Positions 1-8,635 of a stretch of 64,000 nt of DNA are shown here, one piece after another. Made by a program: the position numbers and the translations under genes. Origin of the DNA: Acanthopleuribacter pedis (GTDB taxonomy: Bacteria > Acidobacteriota > Holophagae > Acanthopleuribacterales > Acanthopleuribacteraceae). Location: the NCBI RefSeq assembly GCF_017377855.1, contig NZ_JAFREP010000002.1, positions 310,001-374,000 of the forward strand. The letters run 5' to 3'. Position 1 is the stretch's first letter. Each line of letters begins with the position of its first letter. The notes beneath the pieces were generated by a model. That model saw only the letters and a list, made by a program, of their open reading frames with translations, was not told the origin of the DNA and did no database searches.

Positions 1-3000
1 GGGCTCCGCCTGGCCGAGGATCAGCCTTTCCCGATTGCGACGCGAACCATCGCGGAACGGGTTCCGGTTGAGACGGTGACCCTGGATGATTGGGGCCGCG
101 TTCATCTGGAAACGCGCCAGACTTCGCCAAGCCACATCTACACCCGAACCCATGGCTATTCACCACTCGGTACCAAAGAAACCCTGGAAGCGGAGAACGG
201 CCGTTGGACCTACCACCTTGACGTGTATGGACGACCAACCCACGCCGAGCACCACGACATTCGCGACGGCCTGTTGTTGCTCAAGACCGATTTCCAATAC
301 GAAACAAAAGCAGACGGGGCCACGGTCGTTACCGAAACCACCGAGGCCCAAACCCGAGATTACAGCAGCCTGCCGATTGAACCCCAACTCCCAACGACGC
401 GGGTTTCCACGGTGACCAGGACCAGTGAAACGGATCTTGCCACACGCCTGGTGCGTGCCGAAACCAACGGACAACCGGTGGTTTTCGACTATGCGCCGCA
501 CGCCAAGGGTGTGGAAATCACCACGCGGCCTTATGACGACCCATCCTTGGAACGTGTCACCGTCACCAATCTCTTGGGTGACCTGGTCGCTGAAAGCCAT
601 CCCGAAATCGAACATCCGATTCATTACGACTACGATGCGGACGGCCTGCTTGAGGAGCAATACCACGGCGGGATCAATGACAAAAAGATGCGGCGGGTAT
701 TTCGTTACGACGATGCCGGACGTTTGGTTGAGAAGTTGGGTTCCACGCTGGAAGCGCCCGGTGTTTTACAGCCGCTCTCTTCGTTCACCTATGACCCGCT
801 GGGTCGGTTGATTGAGGCCACGCAATTCAACAACCACCAATACCCGGTGACCATCACCTACGACGCGTTCGACAGCGCCAACCGGGTACAGACATACCAG
901 GTGTTCATCCCCCAAATCGAACACACCGATTTCAGCAGCGTGCCTTACCGCGACCTGGGTGGCTCACGGCGATATCGGGTTTCCCTGGATTACGAGGCGC
1001 TTGGCCGCGTGTCGGCAATCAAACACGCCAACGGTGGCTTCACCGGCTACAGCTATGAATTCGATGCCTCACCGTTCGAGGTGTTTTACGGTTTTGGACC
1101 GGCCCACCCGCAAGGACCGGACTTCGCCCAAGTCATCGACCTGGCGCGGTTTCATCCCTACAACGGCAACAACTTGAGCGCCGCCTATGATTTGGATCGT
1201 TGCCAATCAAAGGGCTGTAACGAAACCTTGCGCGCCATGGCGGCGCCCGAGTTGGACCAACGCCATGGATTTGACGGCCGGATCTTCACCACCACCGACG
1301 CCTACCTGGCCACCTTCGAGCAAAACACACGATCCTTCGCCCAATATCCCAACGTACCCTTCTTCGCGATCCAAGCGGTTGACAGTCTCGGTCGCCCCCG
1401 GCTCCACCGCCTGTTTGACATCCTCTCGACCGGCGAGGCTCTTTTTACCGAAGCCACCATCCAGTACAACGCCTTCGGGTTCGTGGACCATTTGATTCGG
1501 CGCGACAACCTGTTCAGCTCGCGCTTGTTTTTCTACGACTACACCGAGCTGGGTCAACTCGCGAAGCTCAGCATGGGTTCGGCGACCGTTGATTACCGCT
1601 ACGATCCACGCGGGAACTTGATTTCCCGATCCGGGTTAAGCGTAAACGTCGGTGGCGATACCCTTCAACTGCCAAGCTTTTCAGCGAGTTACAGTGAGGG
1701 AAACCCATACCATCACGACGGCGACGGGATGGACTACGACGGGGTGGGGCGTCTAACACGGAATGTCGCCTCGGAACATCACTACGACGCCGCTGGTTTT
1801 TTTGAATTGGTGAAGCAGGCTGGAACCACGAGCCGGAGCGCCTCCAAGACCGACGATTGGGAGGAATACTTCCTCTATGACGCGTTCGGCCAACGGGTCG
1901 CCAAATGGGAAACCGCGTCCAACAAGGTGACCTATTCAGTGCGTGACCTAAACGGCGCCATCCTGACCGAGGAAGACTTCAGCACCGCCGCGACAAATCA
2001 AGGCCAACTAGAAACGCGGCGCCAGTACATCCTGTTTGACGGCAAAGCGGTGTACACCGAGGAAACGAGCTTCTCAGCTAAAGGCACGCAAACGAGCCGC
2101 AAGGAAACCTACCGCTTCCATGATCGCTTAGGAAACCCGGCAGTTACTTGGGACGCGCACCTTGAACAACCCGAATCTCAGTTCTACGAGCCCTACGGAA
2201 CACCAACAGTCTCATCAGTAAAAACCAAAGGCGCCCACGGTTTCACCGGCCACGACGAGGACAACACCGGCCTGGTGTACATGAAGGCACGCTACTACGA
2301 GCCGAGGATGGGCTGTTTCCTGCAACCCGATGAAGCGCGCGATTTCAATCCATTCCTACCCAACAGCTACAACCTCTACAGCTACACGTACCAAAACCCG
2401 GCCAACGCCTACGATCCTGACGGGAACGCGGTGGAAACGGCTTGGGATGTGGCCAATATTGGCATCGGCGTCGCATCCTTTGTATACAACGTAAGCGAAG
2501 GCAACTGGTTGGACGCAACCATTGACGCGGGCGGGGTCATTATCGACGCGGCCGCGGCGGCAACGCCATTTGTGCCGGGTGGGGCTGGTGCGGCGATCAA
2601 AGCGGTTCGGGCCGGTGATAAAATAGCTGATGGGGCAAAAGTTGCCGACAATGTGAATGATGCGCGACAAGCCGCCTCTGCCGCGGACACAGCAAGTGAC
2701 ACAAGCAAAACGGTAAAGAAGTCCCCAAGAAACCCATATGGTTCAAAAGGCAAGCCAGACCATCAGAAGAAGATAAGAGAACTTGAACTAAAGGCAGAAT
2801 CAGAAATCAAGCCTGGCGATCAAGTATTAACAGAAAGGCGATTGCAAGGTCACGATTTACGACGAATACCTGATGTTCAAATAGTTAACAAGGACGGCGT
2901 AACAAAGAAGGTTTTTGAAGCTGAACGCAAGCCAAACAGCAAAAGGAATAGAAAAAGAGAAGCGGATTATGATAGTTTAGGTTTGGAAAACGAAACACAC

Positions 3001-3009
3001 GGCCTATAG
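1..3009 (+). CDS. Rhs/YD-repeat toxin protein with nuclease-like C-terminal tip (5' partial)
   Basis: The frame is open from base 1, so the N-terminal part lies outside the window; the GTG at 76 is only the first in-frame start visible. About 1,000 residues of YD repeats are seen (YDYDADGLLEEQ, FRYDDAGRLVEK, FTYDPLGRLIEA, YRYDPRGNLISR), which in this family build a shell around a toxic tip. The RHS core (about nt 2230-2440) ends in NPANAYDPDGNA, the usual boundary before the variable tip. An Ala/Gly-rich stretch follows, then a 91-residue lysine/arginine-rich tip starting PYGSKGKP (nt 2734). Its PDVQIV and FEAERKP segments look like the PD and ExK halves of a restriction-endonuclease-type active site, so I infer a DNase toxin. 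The next gene is the likely immunity gene. The Rhs call is firm; the nuclease activity is inferred. Confidence 0.93.
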   Translation, partial: GLRLAEDQPFPIATRTIAERVPVETVTLDDWGRVHLETRQTSPSHIYTRTHGYSPLGTKETLEAENGRWTYHLDVYGRPTHAEHHDIRDGLLLLKTDFQYETKADGATVVTETTEAQTRDYSSLPIEPQLPTTRVSTVTRTSETDLATRLVRAETNGQPVVFDYAPHAKGVEITTRPYDDPSLERVTVTNLLGDLVAESHPEIEHPIHYDYDADGLLEEQYHGGINDKKMRRVFRYDDAGRLVEKLGSTLEAPGVLQPLSSFTYDPLGRLIEATQFNNHQYPVTITYDAFDSANRVQTYQVFIPQIEHTDFSSVPYRDLGGSRRYRVSLDYEALGRVSAIKHANGGFTGYSYEFDASPFEVFYGFGPAHPQGPDFAQVIDLARFHPYNGNNLSAAYDLDRCQSKGCNETLRAMAAPELDQRHGFDGRIFTTTDAYLATFEQNTRSFAQYPNVPFFAIQAVDSLGRPRLHRLFDILSTGEALFTEATIQYNAFGFVDHLIRRDNLFSSRLFFYDYTELGQLAKLSMGSATVDYRYDPRGNLISRSGLSVNVGGDTLQLPSFSASYSEGNPYHHDGDGMDYDGVGRLTRNVASEHHYDAAGFFELVKQAGTTSRSASKTDDWEEYFLYDAFGQRVAKWETASNKVTYSVRDLNGAILTEEDFSTAATNQGQLETRRQYILFDGKAVYTEETSFSAKGTQTSRKETYRFHDRLGNPAVTWDAHLEQPESQFYEPYGTPTVSSVKTKGAHGFTGHDEDNTGLVYMKARYYEPRMGCFLQPDEARDFNPFLPNSYNLYSYTYQNPANAYDPDGNAVETAWDVANIGIGVASFVYNVSEGNWLDATIDAGGVIIDAAAAATPFVPGGAGAAIKAVRAGDKIADGAKVADNVNDARQAASAADTASDTSKTVKKSPRNPYGSKGKPDHQKKIRELELKAESEIKPGDQVLTERRLQGHDLRRIPDVQIVNKDGVTKKVFEAERKPNSKRNRKREADYDSLGLENETHGL

Positions 3010-3010
3010 A

Positions 3011-3170
3011 CCTAAGAAGCGCGATAACTCGCGGTGGTTTTGGCTAAAACTCTGGGCTGCAAGGCAAGTGAAAATGCTGACTGAACCTAGTGGGTGAACT
3101 TCCGCTTTTCCCAAGCCGTTTCGCTACAGATTTTTAGCCAAACCCCCTCGCTCTCATCGCGCCTCTTAGG
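3011..3170. repeat. Family 1 miniature inverted-repeat element, short form, copy 1
   Basis: A 160-bp element begins CCTAAGAAGCGC and ends GCGCCTCTTAGG, an imperfect terminal inverted repeat. Inner arms also pair: TTTTGGCTAAA near the left end against TTTAGCCAAA near the right. The interior (CTGGGCTGCAA, then TTTTCCCAAGCC and TTTCGCTACAGAT) matches the copy at 19276-19444. It starts two bases after the Rhs stop codon and lies before the immunity gene. It has no coding capacity, so it is a non-autonomous MITE-like or REP-like element. Confidence 0.75.
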
Positions 3171-3232
3171 ATAGAACCATCATCGATAAAGTTGTTAAAA
3201 CAAAATCACTAAAGTTTCTAATGGAGATAGAT

Positions 3233-3895
3233 ATGCCTCAGTGCGATTTTTTTATGGAGGAAGCAGATTTTAAAGATATCGCTTCTTTTTTTCTCAGCCA
3301 GCGCTGTGAAATAGTTCCATCTATGCATTATTCAAAGCCAGAATTCAAGAAACTAACATGCATTCATGAGGTTATAGACTTCAGGCATTCCTGGGAGTGC
3401 ACCCTTTTTTTTGTTATTCGGAGAGATTGGATAAAGATGCCACTCAATTTGATAAAAATAGAGAAAGAGAGTGAGATTGTTTACTTTATTTCACAACGTG
3501 ATGGTGGGCCATCCATTCATATATTTTCGCCATTTGAATTCCAGAAATCTGGAGAGAATCTGTTACCTCATGGTTTTATAGGGCTGCATAAGGATTACTG
3601 GGATTACGAAAGAGAGATTCTTGTAGACATACCTGAGCAAATCAAGGCAGTGTACAAGTCGGCAATTAAAAACGCGAGGAAAAGCTCAAGGCTTATTCGC
3701 TCCAGAAATCGAAAGTATTATGTTTGCAAAAATGCGGATAAGCGTCTTGGTCAGAATTTACTATTGGGTGCCCCGTTTGATAAACACAAAGATATAAATA
3801 CAGCCGACAGGACCTTATCGAGCTCTACCATCAACGATGGCAAATCGAAGAATCATTCAAGTCAAAAAGGCACGCCTGAAAATTTGAATAGATAA
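3233..3895 (+). CDS. Putative Rhs immunity protein
   Basis: This is a 220-residue cytoplasmic protein with no signal peptide, in DNA clearly richer in A+T than the Rhs gene. I chose the ATG at 3233 (MPQCDFFMEEADF) over the one at 3221 because GGAG lies 6 bases upstream and it aligns with the start of the paralog at 4620 (MAECDFFIEEEDF). Conserved blocks shared with the paralog include GGPxIHxxxPxEFQ, LPxGFxGLHxxYWDYERE and a C-terminal LGxxLLLGxPF. I do not recognise a named family. Position directly behind an Rhs toxin tip, low GC and a second copy behind a second toxin tip all point to a cognate immunity protein. The ~40 C-terminal residues (after GAPFDKHKD) are absent from the paralog and look low-complexity. 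Function is inferred from context. Confidence 0.7.
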   Translation: MPQCDFFMEEADFKDIASFFLSQRCEIVPSMHYSKPEFKKLTCIHEVIDFRHSWECTLFFVIRRDWIKMPLNLIKIEKESEIVYFISQRDGGPSIHIFSPFEFQKSGENLLPHGFIGLHKDYWDYEREILVDIPEQIKAVYKSAIKNARKSSRLIRSRNRKYYVCKNADKRLGQNLLLGAPFDKHKDINTADRTLSSSTINDGKSKNHSSQKGTPENLNR

Positions 3896-4029
3896 GCGGT
3901 TTCGACTCGGATGCCGCGCGCCAGGACTTTCATGCCAAAATTTTCGCCGAAGCCCTAACCTCGGCGCTCCTGCTTCAAGAGCAAGAGCATGTCGATGCCT
4001 ACAACGACCGAACCTTAAACAATTACTAA
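3892..4029 (+). pseudogene. Short coding remnant, possibly the end of a displaced toxin cassette
   Basis: After the immunity gene a frame without a start encodes about 45 residues (GFDSDAARQDFHAKIFAEALTSA... ending in LNNY and a stop at 4027). Its codon use is like host genes rather than like the AT-rich immunity genes around it. It has no start codon or ribosome-binding site. I read it as the 3' scar of an earlier gene or toxin tip left by recombination. The remaining bases to 4287 show no gene. The coding origin itself is uncertain. Confidence 0.3.
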
Positions 4030-4287
4030 CTCTTTCTCACGCAGGCGCTTGCAAAAATGAAAAACACGATAGCACTTCTATTTTTACGAAACACACCGAG
4101 GCCCATCCTCATTAAGGGATTAAGCGAAATATTTCGGAAGTCCTTTACCGGCAGCGGCCCCGGCCGAACGGCGAAGAGGCGAGCATCAGGCGGATAAATC
4201 GTGAAGATCCGAAATTTCGCGCCTGGCTACAAATCAAACCGCTAGGCCATTTTCCTGTCGTTTTGGTTTTTAACTTAACGGCATTGC

Positions 4288-4563
4288 CCATATGGATCCA
4301 AGGGTAAGCCAGAACACCAGAACAAGGTTCGTGAACTGGAAGATAAGGCTACAGCTGAAGCTGTATTAGGAGAGCGTGTCCTAACCGAAAAGAAAATTCG
4401 TGGTCATGATTCACGAAGGCGACCGGATGTTCAAATCGTTGACAAACGCGGCAACACACGCAAGGTTTTCGAGGCAGAGAGAAAGCCAAATAGCAAACGA
4501 AATAAGAAAAGGGAAGCTGAATACAACAGCTTGAAAGTCGAGAACGAGACCCATGGTCTATAA
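4288..4563 (+). pseudogene. Orphan Rhs toxin tip (second nuclease-like cassette, no RHS body)
   Basis: A 91-codon frame starts exactly at the PYGSKGKP junction found at nt 2734 in the complete Rhs gene and ends with the same ENETHGL. An in-frame stop lies 9 bases before it (4276-4278), and there is no start codon at the junction. By eye about 65 of 91 residues match the complete tip, including PDVQIV and FEAERKPNSKRN. It is therefore a detached C-terminal cassette of the kind known downstream of rhs and cdiA genes, kept as a reservoir that can replace the active tip by recombination through the shared junction. It is followed by its own immunity paralog. Probably silent as it stands. Confidence 0.8.
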
Positions 4564-4619
4564 TTAGCAAACAAGACTCAAAAAGTCAAATTTCCCAAGA
4601 TTGGCACAAGGACAGAGAG

Positions 4620-5167
4620 ATGGCAGAGTGTGATTTTTTCATCGAAGAGGAAGATTTTAGAGGCATTGTTGAATTTTTTCTAAAAAAATCATGCTTCTTT
4701 GTTCCTGATTTAAATTATTTCGAGCCAAAGGTTGAGTCAATCAATAACCTTGAGGAAGTTATTTCCATTCGCAAAAAGAAGGCGTGTTCGCTTTTTTTAT
4801 TGTAAACGAGAGCTGGCTGGAGATGCCACTTGAACTTTCTAACATCATCAAGGACGGAAAATCTATCTATTTCATTCGGCAAAGAAGTGGCGGCCCCTTT
4901 ATTCACTTGTATGCCCCCTTAGAGTTCCAAGAAAAAAATTGCAATTACCTTCCCTCTGGCTTTCCTGGTCTGCATGGTAATTATTGGGATTACGAGAGAG
5001 AAACTCACGTTAAGACATCTAGCCAAATTAAAAAAGTGTATAAAGAAGCAATTCGATTCGCTAAGAAGGGCTCACAAAAAGTAACCACCAATCAAAGAAC
5101 ATATTATATCTGCCAAAATACGATCCATCGTCTTGGCTCAACTTTACTACTGGGCTCTCCATTTTAA
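4620..5167 (+). pseudogene. Second immunity gene, frameshifted in a T run
   Basis: The ATG at 4620 follows AGAGAG and opens a protein paralogous to the immunity protein at 3233. The frame breaks at a run of seven T (4792-4798), giving a 61-residue product ending SLFLL. In the intact paralog the homologous run at 3405-3412 has eight T. One extra T would restore SLFFIVNESW and a full-length protein ending LLLGSPF at 5167. The rest of the frame is free of stops, so the lesion is recent, reversible by slippage, or a base-calling error. The 200 bases downstream, to the hairpin at 5369, show no convincing gene. Confidence 0.75.
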
Positions 5168-5368
5168 GAAAATGAACAACCGAGACTCGAACCAAACAAA
5201 CATGCTAACACGTAAATTGAGCGATTCTTTACGGCGCGCAAAAAACCCCAGGGTGTATTGGAAGAAAAATGGGATTACGAAGAAGCTTGTCTTGGCTTCC
5301 TTACTTAATCCATCCATTTACATAAACACAAAGCATCACCCGAAAACACAGGGGTGGAGGACCCAGCC

Positions 5369-5405
5369 AAGCAAGACGCGGGGCTTTTAGCCCCGCGTCT
5401 TGCTT
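5369..5405. terminator. Perfect hairpin between convergent genes
   Basis: Two 16-base arms (AAGCAAGACGCGGGGC and its complement) surround a five-base loop TTTTA. The hairpin sits between the immunity cassette and the convergent DUF1905 gene and would work as a bidirectional terminator. Confidence 0.7.
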
Positions 5406-5479
5406 CCTGTCGGAGAAAAATCGGATCGATTTTCTCTCGACAATGTCTTGATTCGGTTGACCGCCTTTAAAAGATGGGT

Positions 5480-5755
5480 TCATCTCATGCGTAATTTTAG
5501 GCTGACGGTGACCCTGTCGCCGTCGCCTTTGTTGCCGCGTATTTTTTTGGGGACCGGCAGCAGGGTTTGCCCCGATTTGTCGCGCCACACGCTGGTTTCC
5601 CAGCTTTTGCCGTCGACCGTCGCCGTTACCGGCGTGCGCCCCCAGCCGTGGGTCACCGGCGGCGAATGGCTGTCGGGTACCGGCGCGAAGGTCCAGCCGC
5701 CTTTGCCCGGATAACGGAAGAGTTCCGCTTCAAATGGCTGGTTGGACGGGTTCAC
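5480..5755 (-). CDS. DUF1905 domain protein
   Basis: This is a 91-residue protein starting at a GTG that overlaps the last base of the MATE stop codon (TAGTG), so the two genes are probably translationally coupled. The sequence FEAELFRYPGKGGW, the middle HGWGRTPVTATVDG and the end LLPVPKKIRG...GDGDRVTVSL match the DUF1905 family, which covers a small beta-barrel domain often fused to or encoded near YdeI-like proteins. The molecular role of the family is not known to me. The length is normal for a stand-alone DUF1905 protein. It appears to be the second gene of a MATE-DUF1905 operon. Confidence 0.8.
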   Translation of the reverse strand: MNPSNQPFEAELFRYPGKGGWTFAPVPDSHSPPVTHGWGRTPVTATVDGKSWETSVWRDKSGQTLLPVPKKIRGNKGDGDRVTVSLKLRMR

Positions 5756-7149
5756 TAACCCGCCTCGGGGACCGTGTCGGTCGGCGCCGTGGGTTCGGGG
5801 TTGTCCTCTTGGCGCCGGCGTAGGAAGTACACCACCCATAGCCAGGCCACGATGCTCACGCTGACATTGGCGATGGTGGTTGCTACAAAAATCCCGGTGA
5901 CCCCGAAGAACTTGCTGCCGATCAGGATCGCCGGCGTGTAGACCACCACCATGCGCATCGTGGAAATGACGGTGGCGGGGAAGGGGCGGCCGAGCGCGTT
6001 AAAGGCCGCGTTGGCCACCATGATGATGCCGTGACAGCCGTAGGAAAGCGGCACCAGCGTGAGGTACACCACGACCCAGTGGATGATGGCCTCGTCCTCG
6101 GTAAAACGGCGAGCCGTCCAATCGGCGCCGAACCCGAGGGCCAACGCCAGCAGCACGGTGAAACCCAAGCAAAACAGGAAACTCCCGATCAGCGATTCTC
6201 GGATGCGGTCGAAGCGGCCGGCGCCAAAATTCTGGCCGACAAATGGGCCGATAATGGCGGACATCGCATAAAAAATCACCAGCGACATGGACTCGACGCG
6301 CGAGGCGACACCGTGCGCCGCAACCGCATCGTTGCCGTGGGTGGCCAGCAGGGCGACCGCCACGCTGATACAAAGCGGGATGATCATGTTGGTGGCCGAG
6401 GCCGGGAGGCCCACGTGCAGGATGGCGCGCCAGTTGGCCGCCACGTCGCCCAGGGAGGGCAGGCTGTGGCGCAACATGTGGTGTTTGGCGCTGAGCAGGT
6501 AAAACACCCAAATCAGGGAAACCCCGCGGGTGATCAGCGTGGCCAGGGCCGCGCCTTCAATGCCCAGCGCGGGGATTGGGCCGAGTCCGAAGATCAGCAG
6601 CGGGTCGAGGAACATGTTGGCGATGGCCACGCCCACCATGATGGTGGCGGGTGTTTTGACGTCGCCGGTGGCGCGCAGGGCCGCCATGCCGACCATCGGC
6701 ACCATCACCGTGATAAAACCCAGATACCAAATGATCATGAACTCTTTAATGTAGGGCATGGTGGTATCGTCGGCGCCCAACATGCGAAACACGGGCTCGA
6801 GGGTGAACAGACCGAGGGCAGTGAAAAAAAGCGAAAGCAGCGTGGAGAGCAACAGGCTGTCGGTGGTGAGGTGGCGCACCTTGCGTTCGTTGCGTTCGCC
6901 GATGGCGCGTGCGATCACCGAGGAGGTGCCCGCGCCGATGCCGATGGTGAGCGAGATCAACAACATAATCGGTGGGAAGGTGAAGGAAAGGGCGGTGAGT
7001 TGGGCGTCGCCGAGTTGGCCGACGAAATAGGTATCGGCCAGGTTAAACGCCATCGTGGCTGAAAGCGCCAGGGCCATGGGCACGGTCATTTTGATCAGGT
7101 GGGTGCTAACCGGCCCCTCGGTTAACATCGAGTCGAAGCTACGGCTCAT
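5755..7149 (-). CDS. MATE family multidrug/Na+ antiporter
   Basis: A 464-residue inner-membrane protein with about 12 hydrophobic segments in two homologous halves. The N-terminal MTVPMALALSATMAFNLADTYFVGQLG and GIGAGTSSVIARAIGERN are typical of NorM/VcmA-type MATE exporters, which expel cationic drugs or metabolites in exchange for Na+ or H+. The second half carries VPLSYGCHGIIMVANAAFNALGRPF, a usual C-lobe motif. The ATG at 7149 is preceded by AAGGGAG. It shares a base with the DUF1905 start downstream. The substrate cannot be read from sequence. Confidence 0.92.
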   Translation of the reverse strand: MSRSFDSMLTEGPVSTHLIKMTVPMALALSATMAFNLADTYFVGQLGDAQLTALSFTFPPIMLLISLTIGIGAGTSSVIARAIGERNERKVRHLTTDSLLLSTLLSLFFTALGLFTLEPVFRMLGADDTTMPYIKEFMIIWYLGFITVMVPMVGMAALRATGDVKTPATIMVGVAIANMFLDPLLIFGLGPIPALGIEGAALATLITRGVSLIWVFYLLSAKHHMLRHSLPSLGDVAANWRAILHVGLPASATNMIIPLCISVAVALLATHGNDAVAAHGVASRVESMSLVIFYAMSAIIGPFVGQNFGAGRFDRIRESLIGSFLFCLGFTVLLALALGFGADWTARRFTEDEAIIHWVVVYLTLVPLSYGCHGIIMVANAAFNALGRPFPATVISTMRMVVVYTPAILIGSKFFGVTGIFVATTIANVSVSIVAWLWVVYFLRRRQEDNPEPTAPTDTVPEAG

Positions 7150-7337
7150 AGGGCTCCCTTGGCGATAAAAGGTGACGTTTGTGGACAGGTCCTAATCAAT
7201 AAGTGTTTCGGTTGCGATGCGGCCGGTCCTAAGTTCTAAATGGAGGTATAACCATAACGTCCAAACAAGAACACGCGTTGAACCAAGGATCTTCCCATAT
7301 TGGGAAAAAAGAAAAAAGCCGCTGCATCCGTCGCGAA

Positions 7338-7730
7338 TCAGTTCCCCAGACGAACTTTGTACCCTTTCTCGCGAAAAAAGTTGCCGATTTTTTCGCGAAA
7401 ATCACCGCGAATTTCCAGCGTGTCGTCCTGCAAGGTACCGCCGGTGCCCAGTTGCGCCTTCAGTTGTTTCAGCATTTTTTGGTGATCCCGTTCCAGGTGG
7501 TACACACAGGTGACCTGCTTGCCCTTGGCCCGTTTTTCCATACGCACCAACAAAGTGGCCCGTTCCGGTTCTTTTTTGGCCGACGCGGCTGCCGTGGTTG
7601 CCGCGTCCTTTGGGGTTGCCTCGGGCGACACACCCAAGCTTTGGCCGAGCGCGGCGAAGGGATTGTGTTTTAGTTCATCCATCCCCGAAAAATCCAGTTT
7701 CCCGTCGTCCTTTTTTTTCTTTTTCGCCAT
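7338..7730 (-). CDS. SUI1/YciH-type translation initiation factor homolog
   Basis: A 130-residue protein with a lysine-rich start (MAKKKKKDDGKLDFSGMDELKHNPFAAL), an Ala-rich linker, and a C-terminal SUI1/eIF1 domain from about residue 60 (TLLVRMEKRAKGKQVTCVYHL, then LKAQLGTGGTLQDDTLEIRGD and FFREKGYKVRLGN). This is the layout of bacterial YciH. Homologs act on start-site fidelity at the 30S subunit, though the bacterial role is less settled. It is transcribed alone, divergent from the ABC ATPase gene. The 188 bases separating it from the MATE start show nothing notable. Confidence 0.88.
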   Translation of the reverse strand: MAKKKKKDDGKLDFSGMDELKHNPFAALGQSLGVSPEATPKDAATTAAASAKKEPERATLLVRMEKRAKGKQVTCVYHLERDHQKMLKQLKAQLGTGGTLQDDTLEIRGDFREKIGNFFREKGYKVRLGN

Positions 7731-7875
7731 GGATCAACCCCGCTTTTCAAATGCTTGTCCTAGCCTAAGAGGCGGCTTTCCACCCGTCAAGCAGGGAATC
7801 ACCGCGCGCTTTCTTGTCGCGGTCGCCTCGGGGCTAGGTTAGAATCCCGAAAAAACCAAACAGGGGAGGAGACCC

Positions 7876-8562
7876 GTGGTTGAAGCCAAGCTTGAGGTGC
7901 GCGCGATTCACAAAACCTTTGAATCCGCCGACAAACCGGTGCTGTGCGATTTGAACTTGTCCCTGAGCGGCGGTGATTCCTTGGCCGTGATCGGTCCGTC
8001 CGGTTCCGGCAAAAGTACCTTGCTCAACATCATCGGCACCCTCGACACGCCCGATCAAGGCGCCTTGGAACTCTCCGGTCGCGACCCGTTCAGCCTTGAC
8101 GAACCCGATCTGGCGCGGTTCCGCAACAACGCGGTGGGTTTTGTTTTTCAGGACCACCACCTGTTGCCCCAGTACAGCGTTATGGAAAACGTGTTGCTGC
8201 CCGTGCTGGCCTTCGGCAACGTCAACGACACCTTCTTGGCGCGCGCCAAATCCCTGTTGGACCGCGTCGGTTTGGGGCACCGCCTCGACTACCGCCCCGA
8301 AAAACTGTCGGGAGGCGAACGCCAGCGCACCGCCTTGGCCCGTGCCCAGATCATGAACCCGCCGCTCCTGCTGGCCGACGAACCAACCGGTAACCTCGAC
8401 GGCGAAACCGCACAACAGGCGGGCGACCTGCTGCTGGAACTGCACCGCGAGGCCAACAACATCCTGATCGTGGTCACCCACAGCGAAGCGCTGGCCGCGC
8501 GCATGCAGCAGTGCATGCGCCTCGTCGACGGCCGCCTCGAGCCGGTTGCGCCCGTGGGTTGA
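7876..8562 (+). CDS. LolD/MacB-type ABC transporter ATP-binding protein
   Basis: A 228-residue ATPase starting at GTG 7876, eight bases after GGGAGGAG. All nucleotide-binding motifs are present: Walker A GPSGSGKSTLLN, Q-loop FQDHHLLPQ, signature LSGGERQR, Walker B LLLADEPTGNLD and switch His in VVTHSEA. The spacing and the LLPQYSVMENVLLP segment match the LolD/MacB/FtsE-like subfamily, whose members partner with FtsX-type permeases in lipoprotein release or export. No permease gene adjoins it: hisS follows and the SUI1 gene is divergent. The partner must lie elsewhere, so I do not assign lolD. Confidence 0.85.
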   Translation: MVEAKLEVRAIHKTFESADKPVLCDLNLSLSGGDSLAVIGPSGSGKSTLLNIIGTLDTPDQGALELSGRDPFSLDEPDLARFRNNAVGFVFQDHHLLPQYSVMENVLLPVLAFGNVNDTFLARAKSLLDRVGLGHRLDYRPEKLSGGERQRTALARAQIMNPPLLLADEPTGNLDGETAQQAGDLLLELHREANNILIVVTHSEALAARMQQCMRLVDGRLEPVAPVG

Positions 8563-8635
8563 CCCTCTTGAAAACCGGGTCGCTCCGGTCTATCATCATC
8601 GGTTCGAACGCGATACTGCATAGGATGGTTCTTGC

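Noticed and set aside
5133..5390. 85-codon plus-strand frame after the second immunity gene
   Set aside because: Overlaps the real immunity frame, runs through the terminator hairpin and lacks a ribosome-binding site.
6031..7062. 343-codon plus-strand frame opposite the MATE gene
   Set aside because: His/Gln/Gly-rich translation with no domain or ribosome-binding site; it is the antisense shadow of a clear MATE transporter.
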